A stretch of DNA of 64,000 nt from Erodium maritimum (taxonomy: Eukaryota; Streptophyta; Magnoliopsida; Geraniales; Geraniaceae): positions 28,127,730 through 28,191,729 of the forward strand of contig OY997592.1 in assembly GCA_963921825.1 (NCBI GenBank). Reading direction: 5' to 3'. Shown in pieces: positions 42,988 through 56,958 of the stretch (positions are counted from its first letter, which is position 1; every line of letters begins with the position of its first letter). Both the position numbers and the translations under genes were made by a program. Below the pieces are notes generated by a model, which saw nothing but the letters and a program-made list of their open reading frames with translations, was not told the DNA's origin and made no database searches.

Positions 42988-45064
42988 CTCTCTGTGCGCA
43001 GCCTCTCCCCACCTTCCTCCATGGATGCTCTCCACTACCCTTCGGGGTTCAATCGAAGCCCCTGCTTCCAAAGCTCTCCACTACCCTTCGGGGTCCAATC
43101 TACCATCGCCGTTCTTTTGATCAGAGTCGGTTTTATTTTTTTCTTATCTTTTTTTGCAGACGGACTACCTCCGCAGGTCGCCGCCTACCCTTCAATCCGT
43201 GCCACGACCTCTCCCTCGATTCGTGCTACCGATCATGCGTCACCGGACCGGTCCCGCCCTCGAGCCAGTAGCCACCGTGGCCCCCCTAACGTCTTCCGGA
43301 ATACGGGCTCCACACGTCGTCTTCCATCTGCAGCGGCCTCCTACCCCAGGGTCACCCCTCGCCGGCATGGGTCCGCCCACTCGGTGGATCTTGGATCCGG
43401 GAGGAGGGACAGTCGGTTGGGGCCTATTTCAACGGCACCCGGATTCGGGACTCTCAACTTCGACCAAGCTTTTGCAACAGGGAAGTCTCAGGGAATCTGC
43501 ACTAAAGGCTAATTCGCTAGTAGGTTTCATTGTTTTAGTTCGAATAATAGCTTGGATCAATAAGTTTAGAACTTTGGTTTATTATTGTAAGAACCACTTC
43601 CGGTCAACGCCAGTCAAATCGGCGAAAAACAGGAAAATTTAAAATTTTGGGACAGACACTTAAATGAACCTAAATTTGACCCCGTGGGTCATACCGAACT
43701 TAAGTTGACCTCGACATCGACCAAAGAGAGTTCTGGGGGACTCAGGGCAACTTTCTGACCAATTTGGGAAAAGTTGACTTTTTACTGGAAAAGTCAACCG
43801 AGCGACGTTTTGGTCCGTTCGAGACCCGTTTTGGATCCAAAAAGCTTATCCGTCGTTACAGCGGTCTTAGTTGAGCCGTTTCCTTGTAGCCCGTGAAGTT
43901 TCATAATTTCTTGGAAAATGTGCCCGTTCGGGGCCCGAAACGGCCGAATTTCGCGAATCTGACTGAAAAATATCTACAAGATTTATCAGAAGGGGTGGGA
44001 CCCACTGCCTCATGTCAAATATATGGTGGTGTTAGGTGATTTTTGAACAAGACAAAGGATGAGAGAGGGTGAGGTGGTCGGCCACACTTGAAAAAAAAAA
44101 AGAATTTTAGAGAGAGAAGAAGGAGAGAAAAAGAGAAGAAAAAAATTAGGGTTTTGTGATTTCCCGACGATCCAACCAACGGATCGTCTCAATGATCGAA
44201 GAATCGAGCTCCCATCATCATTCCTTACGGTGAGAACCTAATCGATTCTCGTTTTAGTACGTTTAAAAGTTAGGGTTTGGGTTTAAATGGGTTGAATATG
44301 GATGAGTCGAGGTGTTGGGTTCGTTGGGAACGTTTTAGAGCGAAAAGGAGCGGTTTCCGGTGATCGGAGGCTCGGGGGAGCTCCGGCCACCGTGGGTGGT
44401 GGCTGGCCGGAGCTAGGACCGGCCACCACTATGGTGAACCGGCCCAACCACCCACGGGTCTTGATGGCCGGGTGGGGCCCACGTGCTCGGGTCTCGGGTT
44501 TTCGTGTTCGGGTGGTTTAGGACGATCCCCAAGTCGTTAATTCACACCCAGAACGAATTTTGGAATTAAATTGTAAAAGTTGGAAATGACGGGTTTAGAA
44601 ACTTTAAACGCGAATTAAATTGCTCGGAAGTCGGAAATTGATTCCGTCAATTGCATTGGAACCCTTGAATTATTCTAAGATAGTAGAAACGAAAACGGGA
44701 ATTTTTGGAGCCCCGGAAGGGCGTTTTCCAATCCCGGGCAGATTCGCCGAGCTGGGCGAATCGGGCCTTTCCGGGCCCATTATCGACAATGTCGAGTAAT
44801 TGGGAAGTTTGGGAGTGATCGACATTGTCGGGGTTGCATTTGGGCGTCAAGTTTATTAAAATTCAGCTTTGCCTGCAAACATAAAAAAATGTTTTAATTG
44901 TGTTCTTGATTAGATCGTGCCACAGACCGAGGAAAGGGAAAGCTAGGCGAGTGATCGTGAGCACGCCGGAGCTTGGTTGGGAAGTTTTGGGAAAGCGTAC
45001 GAGGTAGGGAAAAGTAGCCGGATCTCGGCCCTGACTAGGAAAAGTTAACAGTAGAAATGCATGT

Positions 45065-45209
45065 GACACCTAGTGGTGTCGTAGGATGGGTAAATTTATC
45101 GAACACTAGAAATGCAGGCGACACTTAGTGGTGTCGTATGATACGTGAACGTATCGAACAATAGAAAGGCATGTGACACTTAGTAGTGTCGTAGAATAAG
45201 TGAACTTAT
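45065..45209 (+). repeat. 55 bp tandem stem-loop units in LTR A
   Basis: Three units each hold two hairpins. The first hairpin has loop TAGT and arms GACACC/GGTGTC (45065), GACACT/GGTGTC (45120) and GACACT/AGTGTC (45175). The second has arms ATGGGT/ATTTAT (all pairs kept through G-T wobble), ATACGT/ACGTAT (45141) and ATAAGT/ACTTAT (45196). Confidence 0.85.
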
Positions 45210-45260
45210 CGAACATTATAATTACTGGAGGCATTTGGTTGTGCCCGGAGGTTGATTGAA

Positions 45261-45725
45261 TTGTTTGTGTGTCTTGGGTGGCCATGAGTGCCCGTTGGGA
45301 GTTGAACCCGTATTTTATTGTTTGTGTGTCTTGGGTGGCCATAAGTGCCCGTGGGGAGTTGAACCCGTATTTTTATTGTTTGTGTGTCTTGGGTGGCCAT
45401 GAGTGCCCGTGGGGAGTTGAACCCGTATTTTTTATTGTTTGTGTGTCTTGGGTGGCCATGAGTGCCCGTGGGGAGTTGAACCCGTATTTTTTATTGTTTG
45501 TGTGTCTTGGGTGGCCATGAGTGCCCGTGGGGAGTTGAACCCGTATTTAATTGTTTGTGTGTCTTGGGTGGCCATGAGTGCCCGTGGGGAGTTGAACCCG
45601 TAATTTTACTGTTTGTGTGTCGTAGGTGGCCAGGTGTGCCTTTGGGGTGTTGAACCCGTGTGTCACTGTTGTGTGTGTCGTGGGTGACCATGTGTGCCTA
45701 TGGGGTGTTAAACCTGTGTTGTCGC
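45261..45725 (+). repeat. Minisatellite of 57-59 bp in LTR A
   Basis: About eight copies begin TTGTTTGTGTGTCTTGGGTG and contain gagttgaacccgta. Copies 2-6 are nearly identical apart from the length of a T run; the last two are diverged. Short arms GGGT/GCCC in most copies become AGGT/GCCT in the copy near 45625. Confidence 0.9.
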
Positions 45726-46013
45726 TTGTTGTTGAACTTTGGTTGTGATTGTGGTTGCCTGAAGTTGGGGGCCCGCCTGACAATAAAGGGGTCTTGTGGT
45801 CGTGTGCGTGGGGGTTGGCTAGCCTTCCGACAGAGATTGGTAAAGATGTGCATTCTTTGGCGATGAACGGCTACTCCCCTTCCGACTAGCTATCGGAGAA
45901 GTATTGCGGAATATATCGCTAACACGTCGACCGCCTGGCCCAACAGGGATCGGGGGAAGTTGCGTGGGGCAGGCTCGAGCCCGGACGGTTAGCAACCGGC
46001 ACTGAGCAACTGG

Positions 46014-49000
46014 TGTCACGCCCCAATTTCAGTAAACCGAACTCGGGACGCGAACATTTAAAATAATAAAACACTTTGAGACCTTTTCCATTTAAACACT
46101 TTAAAATGTCAGTTTAGTTCAACAAAATAATATTTACAACTTAAAACACGTCCCAACAAGTGGACAAAAAACATGGTATACGTCGCTAGACTCAAATAAA
46201 CCCAGAATCCCGCTTCTAGCTCTTCAAGCTTCAGAAGCTCACCTAGTCCAGCCTGCAAACGGTACCTGTAGGAAAAGTAGCTAGGGGTGAGCATTCGCTC
46301 ACCACCACGGATAACAGACTGACTACGGCATAATTAGCAGACAAAGCCGGTAACACCAAAACCAAGGTCAACACCGGGGAACACTGTCCCCAACCCAAGT
46401 ACTCTGACTGGACATACACCCACTGTTTCCTTCCTTGACCAACTCAACACTCTGACACGCAAAGTAGACCCGACACAACGATCACGACCTCTTCCAAGGA
46501 CACGACAGAAAGACTACGCAACACCAAACAAGATCACAAAGGATCGCACACCAAACAAGATCATAAAGGATCGCAAACCAGCTGCCAACTGCTCAGTGCC
46601 AAGAACGCTCACACCCTCCCGAGACTCTAACTCGGTCAGGTCAACCCAAGAATGCTTGCAACTTACCGAGACTCTAACTCGTAAGCCAGCCGGAGAATGC
46701 TTGCAACTTACCGAGACTCTAACTCGTAAGCCAGCCAAAGAATGCTCACAAACCCAAACCACACACGCGCGGCCAGGACCCCTTTATTGGCGGGCGGGCC
46801 CCCTACCCCGTCTGAACATGCAGACGCGTGTGCTCGTGGACCCCCGTTTCATGAAGCGGGCCCCCAACCTCAGGTAACCACAATCACAATCACAATCACA
46901 ACCAAGTTCAACAACCAGTAACAACACAGGTTCAACACTCACAGGCACTCATGGCCACCAAGACAGCAACAGTAAAACTCGGACTCAACAGCCCCACAGG
47001 CACTCACGGCCTCCCAAGACACACCAACAGTAAAACACGGACTCAACAGTCCCACAGGCACTCACGGCCTCCCAAGACACACCAACAGTAAAACACGGAC
47101 TCAACAGCCCCACAGGCACTCACGGCCTCCCAAGACACACCGCCAATAAAGACACGGGTTCACCAACCCCACGAGCACTCATGGCCACCCAAAACACCAA
47201 AGGTAAAGACACGGGTTCAACAACCCCACGGGCACTCATGGCCACCCAAAACTCAACAATAAAACACGCTCGCAACTTACCGAGACTCTAACTCGTAAGC
47301 TAGCCAAAACACCAAAGGTAAAGACACGGGTTCAACAACCCCACGGGCACTCATGGCCACCCAAAACTCAACAATAATACACGCTCGCAACTTACCGAGA
47401 CTCTAACTCGTAAGCCAGCCAAAGAACGCTCGCAACCTCCCGAGACTCTAACTCGGTCAGGCCAGCCAAAACCCCAACAGTAAAGTACGGGCTCTCATGG
47501 CCACCCAAACACGAATAATAACATGGGCTCTCATGGCCACCCAAGACTCAACAATAATAGTGCGGGCTCTCAAGGCCACCAAATAAACAAATAACCTCCT
47601 GCTTAACCAAAGCCTCCAACAGTCCTAATATCAACAGTTTCTCAATCAACCTCCGGGCATGGTCATATGCCTCCAGTACTCCTAATATCGATAAGTTCAC
47701 AAACAACCTCCGGGCATGGTCATATGCCTCCAGTAAATCTAACAACACTAAGTTCTCTGTTCCTACGACACTACTAAGTGTCACATGCTTTTCTCATAAA
47801 CGCTACAATCCCGTATCATGCTTTTCTAATATTTGAAATAAACCTACTCAACCCACGACACCCCGGTGTCACATGTAATTTTACTGTTAACTTTCCCTAA
47901 TCAGGGCCGAGATCCGGCTGCTTTTCCCTACCTCTTGCGTGTTCTCCCAAAAGCCAACCAACGAGCTCCGGTGATGATCTCAGTCACTCACCCAGCTTTC
48001 CCTTGCCTCGGTCCGTGGCACGATCTAAAAGAACACAATTTAAAGGCACTTAACAACTCGCAGGAATAAACTGAAAATCATTAAACTCGATGCCCAAACT
48101 TAACCCCGACAATGTAGATCACTCCCAAACTCCCCAAATACTCGACATTGTCGATAAGGGACCCGTCAAGGCCCGATTCGCCCGACATGGCGAATCTGCC
48201 CGGGTTTTGTAAATGACCTTCCGGGGCTCCAAAAATTCCCGTTTTCGTTTCTACGGTCTTAGAATAATTCACGGGTCCCAATGTACTTGACCGAATCGAA
48301 TTCCGACTCCCGAGTCAATTAATTTCCGTTTCAAGTTTCTAAAACCCGTTAATTGTAACTTTTCCAATTTAATTCCAATTTTCGATTCGGTTAAGGATAA
48401 ATGGTCTGGGGAACGTTTTAAACCACCCAAACGATAAAACCCGAGCACCCGAGTACGTGGGCCCCACCCGGTCCACTTGGCCGTAGGCCCTAGGGCTCAA
48501 GGTGGGACTCGTCCACCATGGTGGTGGCTGGTCCTAGCTCCGGCCAGCCACCCCATGGCCGGCCGGCCACCACCCACGGTGGCCGGAGCTCCTCCCGAGC
48601 CTCCGGTCACCGGAAAACGTCATCCTTCCCCTCCAACACCTCCAAAACGTCTCCAATAATTACCCCAACATCAAAACCACCTTAAACTAATAGTTTCACC
48701 CAAACCCTAACATTTGAAAACTATCAAAACGACGATCGGTTCGATGCTTACCCAAGAGGAGAACGAGGGGAACGAGATTGGTCCTTGCCTTGAGACGATC
48801 CAAAGGTTGGATATGACGTTAATAGTGCCCAAACCCTAGCTTTCTCTCTTCCTTCTTCTCCTTCTCTCCCTTTCTTCTCTCTTCTTTCTCTTTCTAAAAC
48901 AACTAACTCATTTTCTATTTTTTTTCCTTTTATTAATTGTGGCCGGCCACCCCCCCCCCCCCTTGTCCTCTCTTGTTTTCCCCCCAAAACTAACACCACC

Positions 49001-49445
49001 ACATAAAGGAAAAGTGTCAAGGTGGGTCCCACACCTTTTTGAAAATATCTACTTGATATTTTCCAATCAGATTCGCGAAAATCGGACGTTTCGGGCCCCG
49101 AACGGGCACTTTTTCCAAAAAATTACGAAACTTGGCGGGCCACAAGGAAACGGCTCAACTAAGACCGCTGCGACGATGGCTAAGCTTTTTGGATCCCAAA
49201 CGGTCCTCGAATGGACCAAAACGTCACTCGGTTGACTTTTCCAACGAAAAGTCAACATTTCCCAAATTGATCATAAAGTTGCCCTGAGTCCCCCGGAACT
49301 CACTTTGGTCAAAAATGGGGTCAACTTAAGTCCGGTATGACACTCGGGGTCATTTTAGGTTCAATTAAGCGTCAGTCTTAAAAAAAATTTAAATTTTCCT
49401 GTTTTTCGCAGGTTTGACTGGCGTTGACCGGGAGTGGTTATTACA
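46014..49445 (-). mobile_element. Gypsy solo LTR 'B' inserted in LTR A
   Basis: Minus-strand LTR of about 3.4 kb. On the plus strand it begins TGTCACGCCCCAATTTC and ends TGACCGGGAGTGGTTATTACA, the reverse complement of the LTR A start. Flanks are ACTGG (46009-46013) and GCTGG (49446-49450), a 5 bp duplication with one change. Its minus strand aligns with LTR A through the start, the telobox part (near 48700 and 48830), the stem-loop and minisatellite parts (46917-47880) and the junction site itself (46520-46590). It has no internal region. Confidence 0.9.
46617..47560 (-). repeat. Diverged tandem repeats in LTR B
   Basis: Several 50-60 bp units have the plus-strand core actcatggccacc or actcacggcctccc (46917-47560), mirroring the minisatellite of LTR A. 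A second unit, cgagactctaactcgtaag, is repeated at about 46617-46740 and 47280-47460. Confidence 0.8.
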
Positions 49446-50213
49446 GCTGGAGTGCGATCCTTTGTGATCTTGTTTGGTGTGCGATCCTTTGTGATCTTGG
49501 GTGTTGCGTGGTTATCTTTTGTGTCTTTGGTGGAGGTCGTAACCGCTGTGTCGGGTCTACATTAAGTGTCCGAGTGTTGAGTTGGTTGGGGAAAGTAACA
49601 GTTCGTGCGTCAGTCGGGTTACTTGAGTTCGGGGATAGTAGTCCCCGGTGTTTGGGTTGTTGTTGGTGTTTCCGGCATTTTCTGCTAGTATGTCGTAGTC
49701 AGTCTGGTATCCGTGGTGGTGAGTGAACGCTCACCCCTAGCTGCTTTTCCTACAGGTACTGATCGCGAGACGGACTAGGGGAACTCTCGAAGCTTGAAGA
49801 GCTGGGGGTGGGAGTCCGGGTTTCTTTTTGGGAGTTTAGCGACGTACGCTTTGTTTATTTTGTCCGCTTGTTTTGGACGTACTTTTGAGCTGTAAAACAT
49901 TATTTTGAGTAACTAAATGGAAATTTTAAGTGGTTTACTAAATTGTTTAAAAAGTGTTTTACTGTTTCACCGTTCGCGTTCCGGGTCCGGTTATACCGAA
50001 TTCGGGGCGTGACAATTATTTTCTTGTAACGTTGAATCGAGAAACTCTTGAGTATGGATCTGCGAATCAAAGCAGACTATTGTATGGAACCATGTGCGCC
50101 CAACGGGGTACGTCCGGTTGGGACAAAAAGCTGGTATCCGGGACTGTTAGGTCCATCCTTGAATCGTAATACAACTATCTCTTTTCCGTTTCAAAAAAAA
50201 TTCTGACAGTATA

Positions 50214-51691
50214 ATTAATTTCTCAAATAACTCAAAACTATTCTTCTAATTTTTTTCAAATCTCAATTATTATTTTAATTATCATTATTTCTCTTTTTTC
50301 TATTTGTTTTTATTTATATCTTTTACTAATTTTTGTTTTAAAAAATAATAAACATTTTTTTTGAACATTTAATGAATGATCAATTTTCGTATATATTAAA
50401 AATAAAATTTTAATAAATATTACTTTCATAATATTGTTTTACATTTTTACCAAAAATCCAAAAAAAAAACACTTCTTCATTTCTCCGACGCTTCTTCGTC
50501 TTTTCCCCCATGCATAATTACCATAAGGTAATTATGCACTGTACAACAAAAAACCTATTAACAACTTTCGCCATCTCCAAACATACAACTAAGTACCTCA
50601 CATGCCTTTTGTGCCCATCCAACATCGAGACACACTCAAGGAAATAGCTTCCTTCCTCTCTCATCCAAACCCTAAACTTCATGTCCTTCGATACGCTACG
50701 CTGTTGACCAACTTCTTCACAACCACCAGTTAAAGATCATCAAACCAATGACCTTGCTAGAACCCTTCATGGTGTTACCTACATGTTCCTTTCTCGACCT
50801 AAACTCTAGATTGAACTCGAAATCCCACCTGATCCAAGCAAGTATCAAAACTTGTACTCCATATTGAACTCGAGTTGGAACAAGCCTTCCGAGCAGCAAG
50901 TTCCATATCGGAACTCGAGTTCAGATCTAAACTATTTTACTCGCGGAAAACGACAAAGGAGATCTCTAGTCCATGAAATAGAGGCGTTCACTAGCTCTGG
51001 CTCCGTATGCGTCACGGCGATAAAGAACATGGATGCCAGAGATCTGTGAATGAATAACATATATGGAAATATGAACAAATATGAAATCCACGAATGAAGC
51101 TGAGAGGTCAGCGTTTGCTTCTCTGGGCCTCAATAAGATGACCGGAAATTCCGTCATTATAATTTGGTCACCATAGTTCTGGATTTTTGGTTGCAAAAAG
51201 AGAGCATTTGTAGTTCTTTAGCTTGGTTGAAAGAATAAAATAATAATAAAAGAGTTTATCTCTTCTCTTTTGGTTCATTTGCCGTCTAATAGGCTGAAAG
51301 GTGAGGTTAATACAAAAAAAACAAAATGTCATGCCAACTGGTTTCTGCCGGTTGAAACATGCGACAATAATCTTCTTGTCGCATGTTTGCGCCATACGAA
51401 ACAAAACTGGATGTATTTCATGAATAGATCGAAATGACAAAAAAAAATTTAGGGAGTCAATATTGTGGTTGGCACTTTCCTTGAATGAATGGTTGAAGTG
51501 TAAAACTTGGTGAAAGTCCTCTCTTCCTTAATTAGGCAATGACAAACATTGTGATTGGTGTAAATATAATCGGTCAACCCCAGACCTCACGCGTGCTGAA
51601 ATGGCGCCATTCATCCATTTATAACTAACTTGGAGAAGAAAAAAAAACGTTATACCAAAACCCCAACCCAAATACACAGATACAGAGAGAG
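50214..51691. other. AT-rich upstream region of MO25 with two hairpins
   Basis: 50214-50460 is very AT-rich. A 12 bp-arm palindrome lies at 50511-50538 (TGCATAATTACC/GGTAATTATGCA) and a 13 bp-arm hairpin at 51355-51388 (AAACATGCGACAA/TTGTCGCATGTTT). A short frame at 50601 (MPFVPIQHRDTLKEIASFL) is not recognised. 51220-51300 resembles minus-strand LINE-tail DNA near 16680-16760. A TATA-like tttataac at about 51617 could serve MO25. Confidence 0.5.
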
Positions 51692-53687
51692 ATGAAGAGT
51701 CTGTTCAAATCGAAGCCGAAGACGCCGGTAGAGCTGGTCCACTACTTCCGGCAACTCCTCCTCCTCCACGACAGCCCCGAGCTCCTCGAAGCCAAGCGCA
51801 AGGAAAAGGTTTGGTTTCATCCCCTCGATCTTCGATGAGCAAGCAATTTCAATTTTAATTTTAATTTGAATTCGCAGATGTCGATGAAGGTGTTGCAGAT
51901 GACGGAACTGAACAGGGTGGTGCACGAGATAAGGTCGGTTCTATACGGGAACGATAACGCAGAGCCGAGTGTAGAAGCATGTGCGAAGCTAACCCAGGAG
52001 TTCTTCAGAGAGGACACATTCCGGCTTCTTATTCAGTGTCTCCCCAAAATGGACACTGGGGTTCAATATGATGCCATTCATGTCATCGCCAATTTGCATA
52101 GGCAAAGGGTCCATTCCCAGTTGCTTTCTTCTAATTACATGGAAAACAATCTCGATCTTATGGATATACTCATTCCTGGGTCTGTATCTTCCTTCTTTTC
52201 TTCACTTGACATCTCTATATATCTCGCTCTTAACATTTTCATTTCTTCCCCTTCCTTGTAGTTATGAGGACTCTGAAATCTGTCTCGTCTATGGCGCTAT
52301 TTCCCGCGAATGCATTCGCCATCAGTGCGTTACAAAGTAATCATTTATATTCAGTCTTATATTGTCTTGAAGAACCAATGTCATGCTTTTAAAATTTTGA
52401 TCGTTAGTCAGAAGTATTTTGGTCTTTATATGCTTTTTAGATGAAAGATTAACCGAAGATATTGAAATGAAAATTTCTCTATATTATATTCAAGTAATAC
52501 CAATATTTATTCACACTAGCTAACTCTACAGGTATGTTTTGGAGTCTGATCTCTTGAAGAGGTTTTTTATTTACATACAAAACCCGAGTTTTGAGATTGC
52601 ATCAGATGCTACAAACACCTTCAAGGTTCCATTTTTGTCATTCACATCCTTCCTACACTCATCCATCACTATTTTGTAAATTGAATCTACCTGCACTTTC
52701 TACAGGAGCTTTTGACTCGCCATAAATCTACTGTCGCTCAATTCCTTTCCAACAATTTTGACTGGGTCAGTATCCAGCTGATAGCTGCAAAATATCAGTG
52801 TTTTATGTTTGAAAATCTACCACGTTATGTACATTTTATTATGGTGACAATGTTCCTTTGACCTGACAACTTATGCATACTCGTTCATTCCTCACATCAT
52901 CTGCATTCTGTTTCTTGGTTCCAGTTTTTCCATGAATACAATCTTCAGTTGCTGGAATCTACATGTTACATCACCAGAAGACAAGGTGTCACGGTACTAA
53001 CACAATGCCATATAATTTTCACCTCGCTATCTAGTTTGAAAATATAATTTCCATGATACTTCACATAAAATGTCCAGATTTTGGGAGAGATGTTACTGGA
53101 ACGTTCAAACTCTGCGGTGATGGTTCAGTATGTAAGCTCTTTGGATAACATGCGAATTCTGATGAATCTTCTCAGGGTATGCACAGCATTACTTGCATTT
53201 TCATCTACACACTATTTATATACACATCCCTATATATTTTGGTTAACCTGTTTTCAGGAACCCAAGTCAATCAAGATAGAAGCCTTTCATGTATTCAAGG
53301 TACTGTATACAATCTCTAACCGCTCTGTAATTATCAATTGGTTGATACATCCATCACTAGTCAATCTTAACCTTTTCCATTTTGTTGAAAAAATGCTAGT
53401 TATTTGTTGCAAACCAGAAGAAGCCTCCGGAGATCGTCAGTGTACTATTTGCAAATAAGGCCAAGCTTATCCGATTCTTATCTGACTTCACCACTGAAAA
53501 GGGTAAGCAAATTACATTGACACTATTCTATTCATGTACATATCTGGTTCATGCATACATATGACTTGTTGCAGAGGATCCAATCTTCGATGAGGATAAA
53601 GCTCAAGTCATGGTGGAGATAGCTAATCTTCAACCTAGAGATCTTCCACCCACAGAAAACTTGGATGACTGTGAGATAGAATATTGA
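51692..53687 (+). CDS. MO25-like (CAB39) scaffold protein
   Basis: MO25 proteins are helical-repeat scaffolds that bind and activate STE20/GCK-type kinases; plant homologues are linked to cell division and polarity. Exons: 51692-51808, 51878-52179, 52262-52336, 52532-52625, 52706-52765, 52925-52993, 53078-53176, 53258-53299, 53400-53502, 53575-53687; 1074 nt, 357 residues, all phases and GT-AG sites agree. Key text: [16 protein letters not shown] start; [102 protein letters not shown]. Length is close to the family norm (about 340), with an extra acidic C-terminal tail ending DDCEIEY. The start gives the family's MKSLFK N-terminus. No break was seen. Confidence 0.95.
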
Positions 53688-54752
53688 TTGTCATAAGTTC
53701 TGCAGAACCTCAGGTGCCCTTTCTCGTCTTTTTTGTCTTTCTTTATGTTTCGTATTTACATTGTTATAGGCGTATATGAACAAGTGTACAAACATGTTGA
53801 TTCAAGTGGAACTTAGATAAAATTCATAGCCAACTTTATTGATCAATGTTGGGATAAATGTGTGGCTGATGGCTGCAGTATGCTCGTGAGCATAAAAAAA
53901 TGTGAAACTCTTGTACTTCTTTCTCTGAAGAGTTAATTGTATATCGACACTGGAAGTTATTTGAACACTTGAAACATTCGATCTAGTAAGGTTCATTTCA
54001 CTTCTATCATACTGTAACTCATATATGTATACCCTGACTGAAATGTATCAGACATTTTTCTTAAATATTTGGTTAACTGTAGTGCATCAATTGTTCTTTG
54101 ATTATGATTCTGATCATGATATTATATTAAACCAGTGAGTGGAATAGACTTTGAGATCCGGTTAATTTCCCACAAACTATGGAATCAAATGAGCACAGAG
54201 AGATGGTGGTAAGAAGAGTGAAAAGTAAAGGTAGTAAATTAGTAATTAATTGGGCAGTAGAGATCTGGTTCAATAAAGATTTGCTTAAAAGAATAATTAA
54301 ATATGGGGACGATTTGTCTAGAATCATGTTTTGTAACTTGATAAGGGTTAATTAAGCCATTCATCAACAATATTCCACATCTAACCTTGTTGTAAATATA
54401 ATCACTATTAGTATAACTGCTCATATACGTGTCTTTAACTGTTTTCTAAAATAATTTACCTTTCTGACACTTTTGAACAGATTTTTCAAAGATACGCTTA
54501 TATCTTAACTTTTAACATCATCAGGAAAAATAAAGTTAGTAAAACATTCTTATCTTCAAGGAATCAATTTTTTCCTCTTACAATTGATTGGTTCAGAGGT
54601 GCTGAATTCAGTAGCTACTTTGTCTTGTTCCTTTTCAGTTGTTCAAGGTAACAAAACGAACCTGTCTTATAGTAATTAGGCAAATATTGAGAGACTACAA
54701 ATGCGAAATTACAAGGGTTTGTTTAGCAAAACAAATCACATAAGCAAATAGA
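53688..54752. other. Region between MO25 and NAT9, convergent 3' ends
   Basis: It holds the MO25 3' UTR and the 3' end of the minus-strand acetyltransferase gene. It is AT-rich with no frame or repeat that I can name. Confidence 0.5.
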
Positions 54753-56945
<2,193 letters not shown>

Positions 56946-56958
56946 GGTATACTTATGT

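Larger units (their letters stand above)
43586..50014 (+). mobile_element. Gypsy solo LTR 'A', split by solo LTR 'B'
   Basis: It begins TGTAAGAACCACTTCCGG at 43586 and ends TTCGGGGCGTGACA at 50014. A perfect 5 bp duplication ATTAT flanks it (43581-43585 and 50015-50019). Its two parts are 43586-46013 and 49446-50014, about 3.0 kb in all. It holds a telobox-like tagggtttt (44147), the stem-loop repeats at 45065-45209, the 57-59 bp minisatellite at 45261-45725, and a TGAGTG...CGCTCA hairpin at 49720. The terminal GGGGCGTGACA links it to the Gypsy LTRs at 11522 and 33491, but the bodies are different subfamilies. Confidence 0.9.
34482..50199 (+). mobile_element. Short LINE-like element split by two nested insertions
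   Basis: A near-perfect 14 bp repeat, ATTCTGACCGTATA at 34468-34481 and ATTCTGACAGTATA at 50200-50213, brackets three pieces: 34482-34522, 42993-43585 and 50020-50199. Together they are about 0.8 kb and end in CCGTTTC plus poly(A), much like the LINE tail at 27370. The duplications of the two inserts (CTCTC, ATTAT) lie exactly at the joints, so the pieces join without loss. The plus-strand frames 42994-43512 and 43154-43642 are not recognised; a 42 bp part near 43030-43100 is duplicated (ctacccttcgggg). It could be an internally deleted LINE or a SINE-like passenger. Confidence 0.7.

Noticed and set aside
45261-45725. Regular repeats that might suggest a CRISPR array
   Set aside because: Units are head-to-tail without unique spacers, in a plant LTR; this is a minisatellite.
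50601-50731. Short frame MPFVPIQHRDTLKEIASFL as a possible gene
   Set aside because: It breaks within about 45 codons and I cannot match it to a family.
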